Assembly (NCBI RefSeq): GCF_046630445.1
Contig: NC_092341.1
Coordinates: forward strand, 30,270,001 to 30,334,000
Reading direction: 5' to 3'
Origin: Rutidosis leptorrhynchoides
Taxonomy: Eukaryota > Streptophyta > Magnoliopsida > Asterales > Asteraceae
Length of the DNA: 64,000 nt
Positions within the stretch are counted from its first letter, which is position 1; the number at the start of each line of letters is the position of its first letter. Shown here piece after piece: positions 1 to 11,143 of the stretch. Position numbers and translations under genes: made by a program. The notes below the pieces were generated by a model that saw nothing but the letters and a program-made list of their open reading frames with translations, was not told the DNA's origin and ran no database searches.

Positions 1-1198
1 CAAGGTTACATGTAAGTTTATGAACAAGTTCATGAACACTAAGAAAGATCACAACCAAGTGTTGGATCCATGATACTTGCACCAAAGTGTAAGCTCTTGT
101 TGGTTTCATGTCCTTGTTCAAATGTGTAGTAAGCAACTAACAATAAGAAATAAAGAAAATGAATGATAAGCCTAAACCAACCATGAAGGTGGTATTCTAG
201 TAACATACAACAACCAAGAACACAAGTAACAATTATAAAGATTATAAACTTTAAATCTTTTGAAACAAAATATGTAGAACATAACTAGATAGATTATGTT
301 CTTGGATGTTCTTGATAAATACAAGATATAAGTGAAGAATCAAACTAAAGAGTTGATTCTTGAAACATGTAAAGAAAGACAAGTAAGTAAGTAAGTAAAC
401 AACTAGTAATTAACAAGTAATCAAAGACAAGTAACTTTTAAACAACAAAGAACAACAAATGATGATGATGAAAGCCTTTAGGATTTCGGTTTTGTTGTCA
501 AGAAAAGGAAGAAGAACTCATGATACTTACAAAGTTAAAGAGAAAAAAGATGAGAGAAAAAAATGTTGAGAGAAAATGCAAGTCAAGTGTGTGTGTGTTT
601 GAATGAGAGATACAAGGAATGAGGTAATGAAATTTGAAACAACAAAACACTCCTTAAGAGTGCCTAAACCATCGGCCTGCAGCAAAAAGCAAGGGGAATG
701 GGTTTGTTTTGTGGTCTCTTGCAAGTAAAGATCATAAAAGGTGGTTAATGCATGGGGTTTCATGGGGATAATGAGCCAACAAGATTCCTAAAGCCTTTAA
801 CTAGCTAGTTCCATTTAAATTTGCTACTTACAAGTCATCATGGGCTAACTAATTCATAAATATAAGTAGGGTGGGCTTACACTAGTCCATTAACACTTAA
901 AAGGCCCAAGTTGCAAGTAGTTAGCAAGTAGTCCAATAAAAGTCCATCTTAAGCCCAAGTAATTAACTAAAAGCCTTAGTTAATTAAAATGATTAATAAA
1001 ATTAATCATGAATGTAAATAATATCTTAAAATATTATTCGTGCAAGTTCCGGGTGTCACAAAGACGTTTCGGGCATTTAAAGTTCAAGTACGGGCAATCA
1101 AAGCAACATGCAAATGTAATAACATACATTCGTTTAATCAAGCGTATTAATAATAATAATTATTAATAAATAACGTTGGAAAAACCAGGGTCGTTACA
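1..1198 (-). mobile_element. Partial LTR of a Ty3-type element, minus strand, cut by the window edge
   Basis: Read on the minus strand the block starts TGTAACGACCCTGG at 1198 and runs leftwards out of the window. It matches the first 1.2 kb of the plus-strand LTR at 40037-43064 closely, for example in the stretch containing GCCCGAAACGTCTTTGTGACA and the run of TTAATTAACTAAGG. It is therefore the same LTR family in the opposite orientation. No polypurine tract lies next to 1198, so this is the 5' LTR of an element extending left, or a solo LTR; the window cannot tell which. It interrupts the internal region of E0, which resumes at 1199. Any target duplication would begin at 1199 (ATAGT), with its partner outside the window. 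Confidence 0.8.
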
Positions 1199-1714
1199 AT
1201 AGTGATCATACAACACTTAGTCACTTACGCACTTAATAAGTGGTGAACTTATTAAGAACAACTCACTTAGTCATCTATCCTGGTTTTGTGTATTACATAT
1301 GTATTACATGAAATATTATCCAAGATTTTTGAAACTCCTATAATTCATACTCAAACGTATATAACTCCCTGTTATATCACGTACCTATATGCCTTATGCC
1401 TTTATGCATCGGTTTGCGAATCGGGAAATGTCATTGGGTTATCACAGTATATGAATTGAAAGTATTTAATCGAAAGATTATTAGATTACATACTTATCAT
1501 TTTATAATCTCGACACGTCATACTGCCATTATTGGAGTATAGACAAATCATATCTTAGCATATCTATTCCCAATAGACCTTGTCTAACACTTTTCCTAAA
1601 TTTCCTCCGTAAATTACGGAAATCTTTCTGCTATATATACGTATTCAAGGAGATGAATATATCATTCAATATTCAACACCCATTTCATATCAAACCCTAT
1701 TCCAAACACATAAT

Positions 1715-2305
1715 ATGGATTTCTCACCTGATTCGTCAAGTTCTTCTAGCTCCAAAGATAGCGTGAGAGGAGCACACCCACCGATCAATTATCGTGATTT
1801 CTTTAGAAAATGGGGATGGGTTCGCGAAATACTCACCCTATGGAGAAATGGAGAAGGTACTCCTTATCACGAGCCAAACTTACCACCAAACGTCGGAGTA
1901 CTCGATCCACATACAGGCGAACCTGTTCGCAATACCGTTTTCACTCTTTTCGCAAGGATTTTCTGCCTCGAAGGTCGACTCGATGTAACCAATGACAATA
2001 TTCGTCCTCTACTCCCGAATTCTAACCAGAAAGGGTTATTAGAAGAAGTTAGAAGACTTCGAACTAAATATCAAGAATTGACAAACCTTACAGAGGAATG
2101 GGTAGAACAAATCCATAGACTCGAGCGTAAAGTAGAAACCCTGGAGGAAATAGTGCGCGATTTGGTAGCTAGGCTCACACTTACTAACCAAGTACCACAA
2201 GCAGCACCAACAGCAGCACCAGCACCACCAGTACTATCAGCATCACCACCAACAGCATCAGCTTCACCAACAACAACATCAGCATCCCACGTCTCAACAT
2301 CATAA
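1715..2305 (+). CDS. Pre-gag ORF of E0 (coiled-coil protein of unknown function)
   Basis: An open frame of 196 codons starts ATGGATTTCTCACCTG. The protein has a Ser-rich N-terminus (about residues 4-16), a middle part with WGWVREILTLW and GEPVRNTVFTLFARIF, a coiled-coil stretch around residues 107-155 (LLEEVRRLRTKYQELTNL) and an Ala/Pro/Ser/Thr-rich tail. It occupies the same place, upstream of where gag would be, as ORFs in E2 (43403-44196) and E3 (49641-50262), and E1 has a decayed relative at about 9096-9615. I recognise no enzyme domain. The coiled coil suggests self-association or gag binding, which is inference. It is the only sizeable open frame in this internal region. Confidence 0.6.
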   Translation: MDFSPDSSSSSSSKDSVRGAHPPINYRDFFRKWGWVREILTLWRNGEGTPYHEPNLPPNVGVLDPHTGEPVRNTVFTLFARIFCLEGRLDVTNDNIRPLLPNSNQKGLLEEVRRLRTKYQELTNLTEEWVEQIHRLERKVETLEEIVRDLVARLTLTNQVPQAAPTAAPAPPVLSASPPTASASPTTTSASHVSTS

Positions 2306-2976
2306 TCGGTACCTCAAACATCGACATCATACGCCCATAGATACTAAGGAATATTAGTAATAATGAGTTAAGATGTATTGACTCATTCTTCCTGAAGAAT
2401 TATATATGTATACTTTATATATATATGGTTTGGAACAATAATAAATCTTTTCGTACTAAACTATTACGTGTGAATCTTAACTAGTATGTACTACTTGGTT
2501 AATTCATATCACTAATACGCTATGATGTACATCTTTCGTTAATGACTTAACAATCCTTGATCACTGCTTCAGTACAATAAACTCCATTTCATAATAAACT
2601 AAGTGTATTATTCAAATGCATGTGTGATTTTACACTCCTATTTTCGATGTACTCGAAAATTTCTCGAAAACATCATTTGTGCCTTATGAATTTCACAAGA
2701 AATCCACGAGCATCAACATCATATACTGAGGTATATTAATGAACGATGAAGTATTGATTCATAACTTCATTAAAGAAATATTCCGCGACGATTATGTAAT
2801 CTCTAAAGTTTTGGAGATTATTTATTCTCGTTTCAACCGTAAATCAAATGAGTTTAATATTATATTAACTTATTAAATCCATAATTATATCTGAAGAAAA
2901 TATATATGTATGTATATTTTCATAAAGATTGTATTTAAAAATTCTTTTGTACAAACTGTTGATTGTGAAAATATTT

Positions 2977-2996
2977 TAACGGGTAGGTAATACCCA
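2977..2996 (+). promoter_or_regulatory. Internal copy of the AACGGGTAGGTA motif in E0
   Basis: The motif AACGGGTAGGTAATACCC lies mid-element, preceded by TTGTACAAACTGTTGATTG and a run ending ATATTTT. The same motif ends the internal region just before the 3' LTRs (12418-12429 and 59372-59384). An internal copy also occurs at 9857-9878 in E1 and 51352-51372 in E3. A second plus-strand priming site is one possibility. It could also be left from an ancestral recombination. Confidence 0.45.
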
Positions 2997-3089
2997 AGAA
3001 ATATCTAACATTCACATTAATATATTACATTGTACATTCTTCAAAATCCTTGAAAACATATCGGATTGATAATCAATGATTCAGATCAG

Positions 3090-3330
3090 TTAACCTTGAG
3101 AATGCTGATGAAGCAGCAAAAGCTGTAGATGGCCTTAATGATCAGAAGCTTGATAATAAAGAATTGTGTGTTGGAAAAGCTCAAAAGAAAATCTGGTATT
3201 GAAAGATGGATTGAGCAAAACATGAAGGAGACCAAGGACAAATCCCAAGGACTAAACCTATAACCAAAGAATCTAGATGATTCGATTTTTGAAGGAAATC
3301 ACAGAAGATCTTTTTACGCATTCTAAATCC
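3090..3330 (+). pseudogene. Captured poly(A)-binding protein fragment (end of RRM3 to start of RRM4) in E0
   Basis: Translated pieces read NLENADEAAKAVDGLND and then ELCVGKAQKK, followed by a region resembling EQNMKE and KSQGLNL. In plant cytoplasmic PABPs the order is FENADDAARAVE, KEWYVGKAQKKSERE, FEQ.MKEAADKSQGLNLYVKNLDDSI, so this covers the end of RRM3, the inter-RRM linker and the start of RRM4. PABP binds mRNA poly(A) tails in the cytoplasm. The fragment is decayed and on the element's sense strand. A second copy lies at about 10950-11143 in E1. This is a captured host gene piece, not an element gene. No introns are evident, which would fit capture through RNA, but the piece is short. 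Confidence 0.7.
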
Positions 3331-4817
3331 TTACAGAAGAATTTCTTCATTATCCATCGATTTTAGAAATTCTAAAATATCATCGTATCTTTCGTTATAA
3401 ATATCCTCGATATTTCTAAAGATATCTTCATAACGATTCTTGTCCGCAATTAATTATCTCTTTGCAATATCTTTATGACATCATAAAGGAAAACTGTTTA
3501 AGTTTCTATATTCCGTAAAATTTAAATTCAAATTTTGAATGATTTGAAGTAGTGTTGAGAATTGAAGCATGAGTTAGTATAATATAATGACGTCAGGCCA
3601 ACGTGATTATATTACAGTAAGTCATGCTAAATTTTTAATGGAAGATGATGATTCATAGACTTTATAATCATCATTTGCCATGTTACACGACTCTTACATT
3701 CTACTTAATCTCTGAACATATCAAGAAAATATATTTTTGATAGTTCTATCCTCAGTAATTCTGGTAATTTACCAAATCAAATCGTGATATTACGCTTAGA
3801 ACAGTAGGTCCATTCGAAACTTCATACCTACAAATTCTGGACCATTACTCGCTTTACTTAGAGTCGAGAGGAGAATAAAAAGGCAAAGAGCTCCGACATA
3901 TAAGGGAAAATATGTAGCCCGATAACGATACCGAAATTACAAACCGTGTATATCAATACGTATTGCAACGTAAAGACATGGGAGAATTAAAAACACTATA
4001 ACTCCAAGGTAATAGTAGAAGAAAACAAATTCCTCTAGTGGTAAATGAAAAAGAAGAATGACTGAAATGATAGTCAGAAAAATATCCAGGATAAGAACTG
4101 GATGGAGCATTCTCACAATCTTTGGAAGTATGAATTGAGGAAGACAGTATAGAAGTGGTGAAGATAATGAAACGGAAGAAGCTAATTTATAGCAAAATTC
4201 TAAACACAGCAATTGAAGCAATTCACCTCATTTAATCAAAGAAAATTTCAAATTCCTTAATTACCGGAGAATCAAATCTTATGGATTACGAAGATTTCCT
4301 TTAATCCCTTGAATTCCGGAAATCAATCGTGACTACGTCAAAAGTTAAGGCGAACATTTAATTTCTCATTCACTCTTTTACAATAGCTTCGTTTATACGC
4401 TTCCTATAATCAAATCGTTTTATCCATATTATTCAGTAGTGATAAAACTTTATTTTTTCAACTTATATTCATCATTACAATATTCTTGTTGTAAACAATG
4501 ATGATCTCTATCAAACTTCATGACTATAATTTTCATGAACTACTCTCTGTTTTTTTTCTACCCTAATATTGTGACATAAACACTCAAAGTTTTAAATAAG
4601 CTCAATACTATTCATAACACATTTCATGTGTTCAGTTTACTAAAATGCTCGTATAACACCATCATCCCTTTTGAGGATAACCTAGTCAAATGACACTCTT
4701 ATTAATCCTTTAGATAACCTCCGCATTAATGATAAAATGCACTTTATAGAAGAACCTGTAAGAAATTAGGGTTCGTATTATTTAAATGCATGAAACAGAA
4801 CAATATTCTATCCGTTG

Positions 4818-4908
4818 GAATTCACGAAAGGCCCCGAACCTACCTGGGAACGTGAAGACCAGCTAAAACGTAAATATCCTCGTCTAGGTACGAACAACGC
4901 CGATTGAT
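4818..4908 (+). pseudogene. Tail of pol (chromodomain end) in E0
   Basis: Translation gives GPEPTWEREDQLKRKYPRL, the typical C-terminal tail of the chromovirus integrase/chromodomain (compare GPEFTWE at the end of the E3 pol, 59260-59280). It lies 10 bp before the AAATTTCG palindrome and polypurine region, as in complete elements. It is only a remnant: the rest of pol is absent upstream. It indicates that E0 derives from an autonomous chromovirus. Confidence 0.7.
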
Positions 4909-4918
4909 GGCAAAAACT

Positions 4919-4948
4919 AAATTTCGGGACGAAATTTCTTTTAACGGG
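4919..4948 (+). promoter_or_regulatory. Palindrome and polypurine-type region of E0
   Basis: AAATTTCGGGACGAAATTT (4919-4937) is a perfect inverted repeat around GGA, followed by CTTTTAACGGG. The same block precedes the 3' LTRs at 12394-12429 and 59349-59384. The final ACGGG (4944-4948) is the target duplication of E1. Confidence 0.65.
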
Positions 4949-5355
4949 TGTGACGACCCGGGAATTTTCGACCAAATTTAAACTTGATTTTTATATGATT
5001 TTGATACGATAAGCAAAGTCGGTATTGTAGAGCCTCAATAGTTCTTGAACTGTTTACATGAATACATTTAACCTTTGACCATTCCCGACGATTCACGAAC
5101 AATTATGTGTAAATAAAGATGTAAATATATATAAATATAAATATAAGTATATGTAATATTATTAAATATTATTAATACCATTTTCATTAACAATTATCAC
5201 TACTATTATAAATTATCATTTTTATTATTTAATAATACGAATTATTACTCTTATCACTAGTAATATTAATTATATCATTATAATTATCTTATTCATTAAA
5301 AATACTATTATTATCATTTTTGTTAAGAATTGTATTGATTATTATTAATATATAT

Positions 5356-5388
<33 letters not shown>

Positions 5389-6044
5389 AAATAAATATAT
5401 ATATATAATAATTAATAATATATATCATACAAAATCAAAAAAAAAGGGAATCTGAATTCAGTGGAATGTAACTATCCATCTGTTTATTTTTTTTGTCATA
5501 TGTCTTTAAATTATTATCAGCCCAAATCTTGCCCAGTACAACACAATCGATTTTGGTTAGCAATCCCTTTCTACTTTGTTATTTTTTTTTCTTGCTTGTG
5601 TATGAATGTCGATACCTTACATCCCACTTAATGTTAGTTATTACGTTTCTTTTTCATTCCATATTACCATAACACTATATATAGTTATATGCATTGTATT
5701 TGATTACAAGAACAACCATAGCTATCTTCTCTCATCCTCTCTCTTCTTTTCCTTTTTCTGTCTAGTACACCATCATCATCAAACAACCCTTTGTATCTAG
5801 AAAACCAGTAGATTATAACTCCAGAACCCAGTGTATGAGTTATTGTTTTGTCCAACTGATTTTCAATGTATTTTGATAGTCAAACTATCCATCTTTATGT
5901 TACTATGATTCTGATTCTGGTATTGCTAAACACTCCTTACGGGACACAAACAAAATAAACAAAAACAAACCAGACACCCATTCTTATTCTTCTTGATCGA
6001 CATCTTCACCCATATTACCACCATCGACACCCTCACACCTTTCC

Positions 6045-6071
6045 CCTCTCTCTCTCTCTCTCTCTCTCTCT
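6045..6071 (+). repeat. (CT)n microsatellite inside the E1 5' LTR
   Basis: Pure CT run. The partner tract in the 3' LTR (13523-13543) is shorter, so this is one of the few LTR-LTR differences. It lies in a pyrimidine-rich stretch that could be leader or promoter sequence. Confidence 0.8.
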
Positions 6072-7487
6072 CCTTCCTCTCTATTTTTCTTTCCCATCGT
6101 GATTATACTACCATCTTCCAACCCCACTACAACCTATCATCTCCTATTATCTTTCCTTCTGCTTTAATCGTCAAATCACCAAGATCCCCACAGCCCACTG
6201 GAAGCCACCTTGAGTTTATTGTTTCTAACCAATCTTCTAAAACTGCTCGATACCTTTGCTATATTACAGTTTACGTGATACTACTGCAGCTTTAGTTACT
6301 GCAGCTGTTGCCATATTTTTCTGTTTTAATGAATACGTTTAGTATGATGGTGATCCATGGAAGATGATGAAGGAATGAGATGATGATGTAGTGGATGACT
6401 CAAAAAGTGCACATGGTGGTCGACATTCACTATAAAGAGAGTCCCACTTGATTTATTAAAAGCATAATATAATGATAAAGATGAATAGACTTGGCATCTT
6501 ATGTTTCGGTTATAATCAAAAGGAATCCCATAATTTGACAAGGTGACATGAGCATACACATATATAACTACTACATTATTTATTTGTTTATTTTTTTTGG
6601 TCGAACGTTTTGAGGAAACAGAACAAGCCGCACAAATTGTTAGTGGAACCAGTATATGAAAACGAATTTGAGGTTATTTAAGATGTTGACTGTTATTCGA
6701 TGGAACCCAGCTATTTACCACCTGCCCAAAAACTCTTTTTAATTATACTAGTGAGCTAGTTTAGTGGGTCTTGGTTGCTATAGGAAATGATACTAGAATC
6801 GGGCCAAATAAATTAAACACTAGCGATGGTTTTGGTGGATGACTCCACGTATTGCTTTAAGGGAAAAAGGGAACCGAACTAGTGAATTGTTTGGACCACC
6901 TACACCTTTTCGGAAATAAGGATTTTAAAATTAAGAGTTGATTAGTTTACTAGTGGTGATTAGATCATATGGGGATTTTCCAATTGCACAATATCTGTAG
7001 TATATAATAAATAAGATACCAAGTGGTGGTAATGAGCAATTAAAAGTTTAACTTGGGTTTGCAAGCTTGATGGTCATATTTTGAATTGGGGCGTAATTAC
7101 ATTACCGTTATCTGTTAGAATGAAATAAGAGCATGAAGTGATAGTGATATTAAGGTTAGACGATACAGTAGGAAGTGGTTATACTTATTATGATTCTGCG
7201 ATGATAGCAACTAAGAGTATGATAGTGTGCAATTGGAAGTTATATGAGAAGAAGCTTGGGTTCGAGCTCGTTATGATGATTATGAATAACAAGAATGAAG
7301 ATGATATATTATGATGATGCATAACATGATAAACGTGGTATACGATGATGATATACTACGATGATCATGATGAATATGGTGAAATGAAATGAGTTGATGA
7401 TAAAGTAGAATGATGTTAATGAATTTGTAAATAAAGGATAGGTACAATTAGAATCTGAACAATTACAGAATAACAGAATCAGAAGGA

Positions 7488-7555
7488 TGGTGTAGAGTGT
7501 TGTGGGTTAAGCAGGACATCGCGGGTTCAAACCCGGACTTGGGCATTTTTTTTTT
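7488..7555 (+). other. tRNA-like Pol III box pair followed by a T run, in the E1 LTR
   Basis: TGGTGTAGAGTG (7488-7499) resembles a tRNA A box and GGTTCAAACCC (7524-7534) fits the B box. Ten T residues follow at 7546-7555, a possible Pol III stop. The region is too short and its stems pair too poorly to be a tRNA gene, so a tRNA-derived SINE head or tRNA relic carried in the LTR is likelier. The copy in the 3' LTR is at about 14960-15027. Confidence 0.5.
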
Positions 7556-7645
7556 AGGATTACTCCATTGAGGTTCGTGGATCCGAGGCCAACCCTACAC
7601 TTGATAAATGACGTCATATGTATTTTTACTACAAAATACAGTATG

Positions 7646-7912
7646 GTGAGTTTCATTTGCTCCCTTTTTCCTCATTACATTTTTGGGCTGAGAATACATG
7701 CAAATGCTTTATTAACTGTTTTACAATATTTATATGCGTGAGTTTCATTTGATTCCCTTTTACTCTTTACATTTTTGGGGCTGAGAATACATGCAAATGC
7801 TTTATTAACTGTTTTACAATATTTATATGCGTGAGTTTCATTTGCCTTTTTACCCTTTATATTTTTGGGCTGAGAATACATGCGCTGCTTTTATAACTGT
7901 TTTACAAAATAG
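7646..7912 (+). repeat. Three tandem copies of a 92-93-bp LTR module
   Basis: Copies start at 7646, 7738 and 7831 with GTGAGTTTCATTTG and contain GGGCTGAGAATACATGC followed by GTTTTACAA. The module occurs once in the other LTR families here (17021, 42350 and 48630 regions), so this LTR has amplified it. The same triple is at about 15118-15384 in the 3' LTR. Confidence 0.8.
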
Positions 7913-8664
7913 ACACGAGTAAATGAAACTACATTCTATGGTTGAATTATCGAAATCGAATATGCCCCTTTTTATTAAGTCTGGTAATCTAAGAATTAGG
8001 GAACAGACACCCTAATTGACGCGAATCCTAAAGATAGATCTATCGGGCCCAACAAGCCCCATCCAAAGTATCGGATGCTTTAGTACTTCGAAATTTATAT
8101 CATGTCCGATGGAGGATCCCGGAAATGATGGGGATATTCTTATATACATATTGTGAATGTCGGTTACCAGGTGTTCAATCCATATGAATGATATTTTTGT
8201 CTCTATGTATGGGACGTATGTTTATGAGAATTGGAAATATGAAATCTTGTGGTCTATTAAAATTATGAAATGATTATTTATGTTAAACTAATGAACTCAC
8301 CAACCTTTTGGTTGACACTTTAAAGCATGTTTATTCTCAGGTATGAAAGAAATCTTCCGCTGTGCATTTGTTCATCTTAGAGATATTATTTGGAGTCATT
8401 CATGACATATTTCAAAAGACGTTGCATTCGAATCGTTGAGTTCATCAAGATTATTATTAAGTCAATTATAGTTAGATATATTATGAAATGGTATGCATGC
8501 CATCAACTTTCGATGTATTGAAAGATTGTCTTTTCAAAAACGAATGCAATGTTTGTAAAATGTATCATATAGAGGTCAAGTACCTCGCGATGTAATCAAC
8601 TGTTGTGAAACGTTTATAATCGATATGGACTTCGTCCGGATGGATTAGGATGGGTCTTCACAGT

Positions 8665-8677
8665 TGGTATCAGAGCG
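8665..8677 (+). other. Primer-binding site of E1
   Basis: TGGTATCAGAGCG lies two bases after the LTR end. It is complementary to the 3' end of initiator methionine tRNA, as usual in plant Ty3 and copia elements. Confidence 0.85.
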
Positions 8678-9095
8678 GTGGTCTTAGCGAACCATGTCTG
8701 CATTAGTGTGTCTAACTGATAAGTCGTTAGGATGCATTAGTGAGTCTGGACTTCGACCGTGTCTGCATGTCAAAAGTTTTGCTTATCATTTTCGTCAGAA
8801 ATCATCTGTTTATCATCCTTAGAAAAATTACCTGCTTATCATTCTTAGTCTAGACACATTTTACTACTATGATTGCATGAATAGTGTATAGACAAATTCA
8901 TATCTTAACGTATCTGCTAATCCATAACTTAGCGCATCTGTTATTGTTACCTTTGCCTGACAGCATCCGTAGATTTCTCCGTAACTTATGGGATTTTAGT
9001 ATTATATATGTATATGTAAATTATGTATTGCAGAATATTAATCTACATCCTATAATCTATTTCTTATCGAAAAATCCTTCATCTGATCGTACGAG

Positions 9096-9615
9096 ATGAA
9101 TCTCTCAACTAGATCGAGTCCCTCGGATTCCGACAGCTATTTCGATAGTTATCCCGACAGTTATTCAGAATGGATAGTCATCTAAGCTTCGGAAGCAACG
9201 ACACCAGAATGAATCAACCAATCAGCCATTATCAATTCATCTGATGGTTCGTAGTTGACTTAATTAATGGAAACGCGCAGAAGGCAATCCCTTTCACCAA
9301 TCGAATTCACCTCTTGACAATGAATCTGAAGCGTTTACCGGCGAACTTGTTCGAGACACCATTTTCAGTCTCATTTCCAGGGTAACTCGACAAGATCATA
9401 TTCTATCCACAATTCTGAACCTTATTCATTCGCTCGTTCCGACCGACAATCACCCTGGAGTAATAAGTTAACGAACTTCGTGATCGAATAATCAATTCGG
9501 AGAATATGGTGCAAAATGTACCAGCTTCAGCAACATCACCGGCACCAACAGTACAATCAATAATAGCACCAGTACCATCATCAATCCATGCTTCAATATT
9601 GTCATATGTACTCTG
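9096..9615 (+). pseudogene. Decayed pre-gag ORF in E1
   Basis: Starts near ATGAATCTCTCAACTAG. It keeps pieces such as GELVRDTIFSLISRV, which parallels GEPVRNTVFTLFARIF in the E0 protein, and ends in a Thr/Ser/Pro-rich part. It is broken at several points. It shows that E1 and E0 share the same internal design. Confidence 0.6.
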
Positions 9616-9856
9616 AGTATGATCTTCGTTCTACGTATCGTTCCACCTCATTTATCTTCGTTCGACATGGCGAATATGTAATCTCTAAAGTTTTAGAGAT
9701 TATTTATTCTAGTTCCAACCGAAAAGCAAATGAGTTTAATATCATATTAACTCATTAAATCGATGAATACATCTGAAGAAAATATATATGTATATATGTT
9801 TTCATAAAGATTGTAATTAAAAATTCTCTTGTACAAACTGTTAATGGTGAAAATAT

Positions 9857-9878
9857 TTTAACGGGTAGGTAATACCCG
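9857..9878 (+). promoter_or_regulatory. Internal AACGGGTAGGTA motif in E1
   Basis: TTAACGGGTAGGTAATACCC is preceded by the same TTGTACAAACTGTTAATGG context as in E0 (2977-2996) and matches the motif in front of the 3' LTR. Confidence 0.45.
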
Positions 9879-10949
9879 AGAACTATTTAAATTTCACATT
9901 AATAAGTTACATTGTACGTTCTTCGAATCTGTTTCAACAAGCCATATACTATCCTACTTACATCCACCGATATACAAATCCGTTCACCTCAGAATAACCA
10001 TATTCATTCAATTTTATATTTGGATTTTTATTTATCAGAATCCAACAAGTGGCATAATGAAGAAAACATTTGACGGAATAAAATTTGTTAGAAACAAACA
10101 AATTAACTATGAGAAATTTTGTTAAGAATCCACGCTAACAAAAACCTTAGCTAACTGTTCCTAGTTAATCGTGGACTATCGACTGTGGACTAATAGGATT
10201 GGACAATTAAAAATGAATTAAAATATTGATCATAACATATGAAACTAAACAATTCTTCAAGTTTGCCACTTGATTTCATTTCAAACCTCATTTGTATCTT
10301 GACGATTACAATCTGCATTCAAACCTTTCATAATTCTTGAAAACACCTCAATCGATAGGATGAATCAACCGCATTTCATCTACGGAAGAAAAGATTGATG
10401 CATATAGTTATGCACCTGGAAACACTCAGAACATGAGTAAATGTTTAACACGTATCCGTGCTAGCTCCTTTGGCGTTGTTACTACCGAAAATAACTTTAC
10501 AATTCCTTTCCCAATTAGCCAATTTTGTCACAGCTTCAGCAAGTCAACTTCGACTTTTCGTTCGAAACAATCTTATTATCACCTTAATTTATATGTATAC
10601 TCTTTTATTGTTACCGGGAAACCTTTTATATTCCACCATATTACCAGCAGATGTACCAGCTACCTCGTCGCTCCTTGGTTTAAATCCCTCCGACAAATCA
10701 CTATATTTATCTATTGAAGTCTCATCATATACTCATCCGCATCTTGTAACAAGAATTGCCATACCAATTTTCGGGAATCAGCAAATCTGTATTGTGAGTC
10801 TTGCAACGTTTCCACATCAATAGATAAATGTATCCATATAATATTTATCTCTTAGAACTACGATCTTCCATTATTAAATTCTGAAAAGCACCCAGTCTGT
10901 GAATTAATACTCTGAATTTTGAAAAGTTGAATGAAAAAAAAAAACTGTA

Positions 10950-11143
10950 AACGACCTCATCAGCCAAAAGTTGATGATAAAGAATTGTATATTGGCAAAG
11001 CTCAGAAAAAGTCTGAAACTGAAAAACTGATTGAGCAAACTACGAAGGAGTCTCTGAACAAATCACAAGGACTAAACTTGTACATTAATAATCCTGATGA
11101 TTCTGTTCCTGATGAAATCTTTAGCGAATACCTTACTCCTTAA
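10950..11143 (+). pseudogene. Captured poly(A)-binding protein fragment in E1
   Basis: An open stretch reads DDKELYIGKAQKKSETEKL and then KSQGLNLYINNPDDSVPDE. Plant PABP has DDKEWYVGKAQKKSERE and KSQGLNLYVKNLDDSISDEKL at the end of RRM3 and start of RRM4. The similarity is collinear over about 60 residues and clearer than in E0. An upstream AT-rich start context (ATG at 10931) makes a short frame of 70 codons, but only part of one RNA-binding fold is encoded, so a working PABP is not expected. The piece is on the sense strand. Both E0 and E1 carry it, so capture predates their split. Confidence 0.78.

Larger units (their letters stand above)
4949..8662 (+). repeat. 5' LTR of E1
   Basis: 3714 bp from TGTGACGACC to CTTCACA. 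AT-rich at 5090-5450. It contains a CT run (6045-6071), a tRNA-like box pair with a T run (7488-7555), a triple tandem repeat (7646-7912) and a conserved module shared with other LTRs here (CTCACCAACCTTTTGGTTGAC then CTCAGG, about 8295-8342). No protein-coding content is supported. Confidence 0.88.

Noticed and set aside
7484-7546. A tRNA gene
   Set aside because: B box and A box are present but acceptor and T-arm pairing is poor and the length is short, so it is reported only as a tRNA-like box pair.
7675-7881. 68-codon minus-strand frame with internal repeats (and its twin at 15147-15353)
   Set aside because: It is a by-product of the triple LTR module read backwards, identical in both LTRs.
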